Assembly (NCBI GenBank): GCA_964553325.1
Contig: CAZKKI010000015.1
Coordinates: 49,139 to 113,138 of the forward strand
Source: BMS3ABIN04 sp964553325
Lineage (GTDB): Bacteria > Bacteroidota > Ignavibacteria > Ignavibacteriales > Melioribacteraceae
Length of the DNA stretch: 64,000 nt
Reading direction: 5' to 3'
In this document: positions 63,042 to 64,000 of the stretch, in pieces
Numbering within the stretch: position 1 is the first letter of the stretch
Layout: every line of letters begins with the position of its first letter
The notes under the pieces: generated by a model
Told to the model about the DNA's origin: nothing
What the model saw: the letters and a program-made list of their open reading frames with translations, nothing else
Databases searched by the model: none
Translations under genes and position numbers: made by a program

Positions 63042-64000
63042 ATGGATCAATCCAGTAGATACACAAATCTGAATTTAAGCGAAAAAAAATTAATTCGAGA
63101 CGGCAAACACGTTTTAGCATATTATAAAATGAAACCGAGCGGAAAATATTATAAAAATCCGAAATCGAAAAAAGATTACTTGGCAGCCGCGGCGCATTTT
63201 GCGGCTGAGTCATCCACCGGCACAAACGTGGAAGTAAGCACAACGGACGATTTTACCAAAAGTGTAGACGCAATTGTCTACGATATCAATCCGCAAAAAG
63301 AAGAAATGAGAATAGCTTATCCAATCGAATTATTCGATAGGAATATTACCGACGGAAGGGCTATGATAGTTTCATTTTTGACTTTGGCAATAGGCAATAA
63401 CCAAGGAATGGGAGATATTGCATATGCTAAGATGCACGATTTCTATATTCCTCCGAAATATTTGGCTTTGTTCGACGGTCCATCTAAAGGCATAGCGGAT
63501 CTTTGGCGTACTTTGGGGCGACCGGTTGTTAACGGAGGATTTATTGTCGGAACAATTATAAAACCCAAATTGGGTTTACAACCCCAACCGTTTGCCGATG
63601 CGTGTTACGATTTCTGGTTGGGCGGCGATTTCATTAAGAACGACGAACCTCAAGGAAATCAAGTATTCGCCCCGATGAAAAAAACAATTCCTCTTGTTGT
63701 AGATGCAATGAAAAGAGCGCAAGATAAAACGGGGAAACCGAAATTGTTTTCCGCTAATATTACCGCGGACGATCCGTTTGAAATAATTGCCCGGGGCGAA
63801 TATATTTTGGAAGAATTCGGCGAATTTGCCAGTCACGTTGCTTTTTTAATTGACGGTTATGTAGGTGGACCAGCGGCAATAACAACCGCGCGAAGACACT
63901 TCCCCAATCAATTCCTGCACTATCACAGGGCCGGACACGGTGCGGTTACTTCACCTTCTTCAAAAAGAGGTTATACAACACTTGTATTGTCCAAAATGGC
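63042..64000 (+). CDS. cbbM: Form II RuBisCO large subunit (3' end beyond window)
   Basis: The first 319 residues of a form II ribulose bisphosphate carboxylase, open to the window edge. It begins MDQSSRY exactly like Rhodospirillum rubrum CbbM. Catalytic residues are all present: K174 in GTIIKPKLG, the carbamylated K199 with D201 and E202 in DFIKNDEPQ, and HYHRAGHGA in loop 5. Numbering is shifted by 8 from R. rubrum (K166, K191) owing to an insert at about residues 33-45 (KYYKNPKSKKD). AAGGA before the ATG supports the start. It implies CO2 fixation with phosphoribulokinase encoded elsewhere. Confidence 0.96.
   Translation, partial: MDQSSRYTNLNLSEKKLIRDGKHVLAYYKMKPSGKYYKNPKSKKDYLAAAAHFAAESSTGTNVEVSTTDDFTKSVDAIVYDINPQKEEMRIAYPIELFDRNITDGRAMIVSFLTLAIGNNQGMGDIAYAKMHDFYIPPKYLALFDGPSKGIADLWRTLGRPVVNGGFIVGTIIKPKLGLQPQPFADACYDFWLGGDFIKNDEPQGNQVFAPMKKTIPLVVDAMKRAQDKTGKPKLFSANITADDPFEIIARGEYILEEFGEFASHVAFLIDGYVGGPAAITTARRHFPNQFLHYHRAGHGAVTSPSSKRGYTTLVLSKM

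Noticed and set aside
1..64000. CRISPR arrays, insertion sequences, prophage, tRNA or rRNA genes
   Set aside because: No regularly spaced repeats, transposase or integrase frames, or recognisable tRNA/rRNA sequence were found by reading; a covariance search would be needed to exclude small RNAs.

Overview
The window is AT-rich, gene-dense bacterial chromosome. Gene content points to the Ignavibacteria/Bacteroidota-Chlorobiota side of the tree: a fused CcoN-CcoO oxidase subunit, a clade II type nos cluster with Sec/lipoprotein signals and NosB/NosG/NosH-like partners, Kdo/heptose LPS genes, and AT-rich leaders often without a strong Shine-Dalgarno. The taxon is inferred from gene content only. 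No rRNA, tRNA, CRISPR array, insertion sequence or phage gene was recognised.

Layout. (1) 0-5 kb, minus: cbb3 oxidase genes ccoI-ccoS-ccoNO-ccoQ, with ccoP apparently starting at the left edge. (2) 5-16 kb: a lipoprotein, a secreted GH13 debranching-type enzyme coupled to a VanX-like dipeptidase, a large hybrid sensor kinase, ATP-dependent PEP carboxykinase, and two LPS-core glycosyltransferases. (3) 16-39 kb: housekeeping genes, including leuS-serS-ABC exporter pair-class I FBPase, lysA, an S9 peptidase, a Nudix hydrolase, murI, glnD, a tyrosine phenol-lyase-like enzyme, queC-queF, an MFS transporter, a YrdC/Sua5 protein and an SDR. (4) 39.6-56.7 kb, plus: a nitrous oxide respiration cluster running into the cbb3 assembly genes ccoG and ccoH and a SafE-like membrane protein. 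(5) 56.7-64 kb, plus: a sigma-54 activator with a Rossmann N-terminus, then tkt-fba-rpe-glpX-cbbM (form II RuBisCO, cut by the window end), which is a Calvin-cycle operon.

The most striking observation is in region 4. Two tandem, translationally coupled NosZ homologues have degenerated in complementary ways. The first keeps every CuA ligand but has lost all seven CuZ histidines. The second keeps all seven CuZ histidines but has lost the CuA Cys, His and Met ligands, and it has gained a C-terminal cytochrome c domain and a lipobox. NosZ homodimers pass electrons from CuA of one protomer to CuZ of the other, so the pair reads as a split, heterodimeric N2O reductase. The maturation genes nosB, nosD, nosG, nosH, nosF, nosL and nosY follow, together with a second NosL-like lipoprotein, a pentapeptide-repeat lipoprotein and a GAF-SpoIIE protein with an apparently dead phosphatase domain.

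In region 5 the sigma-54 activator lies next to a cluster of GTGCCA/TGGCAC half-sites and a GG-N10-GC sigma-54 type promoter just ahead of tkt. This suggests that NAD(H)-linked redox state could control the Calvin cycle as an electron sink. The protein and site descriptions are read from sequence; the regulatory and heterodimer models are inference.
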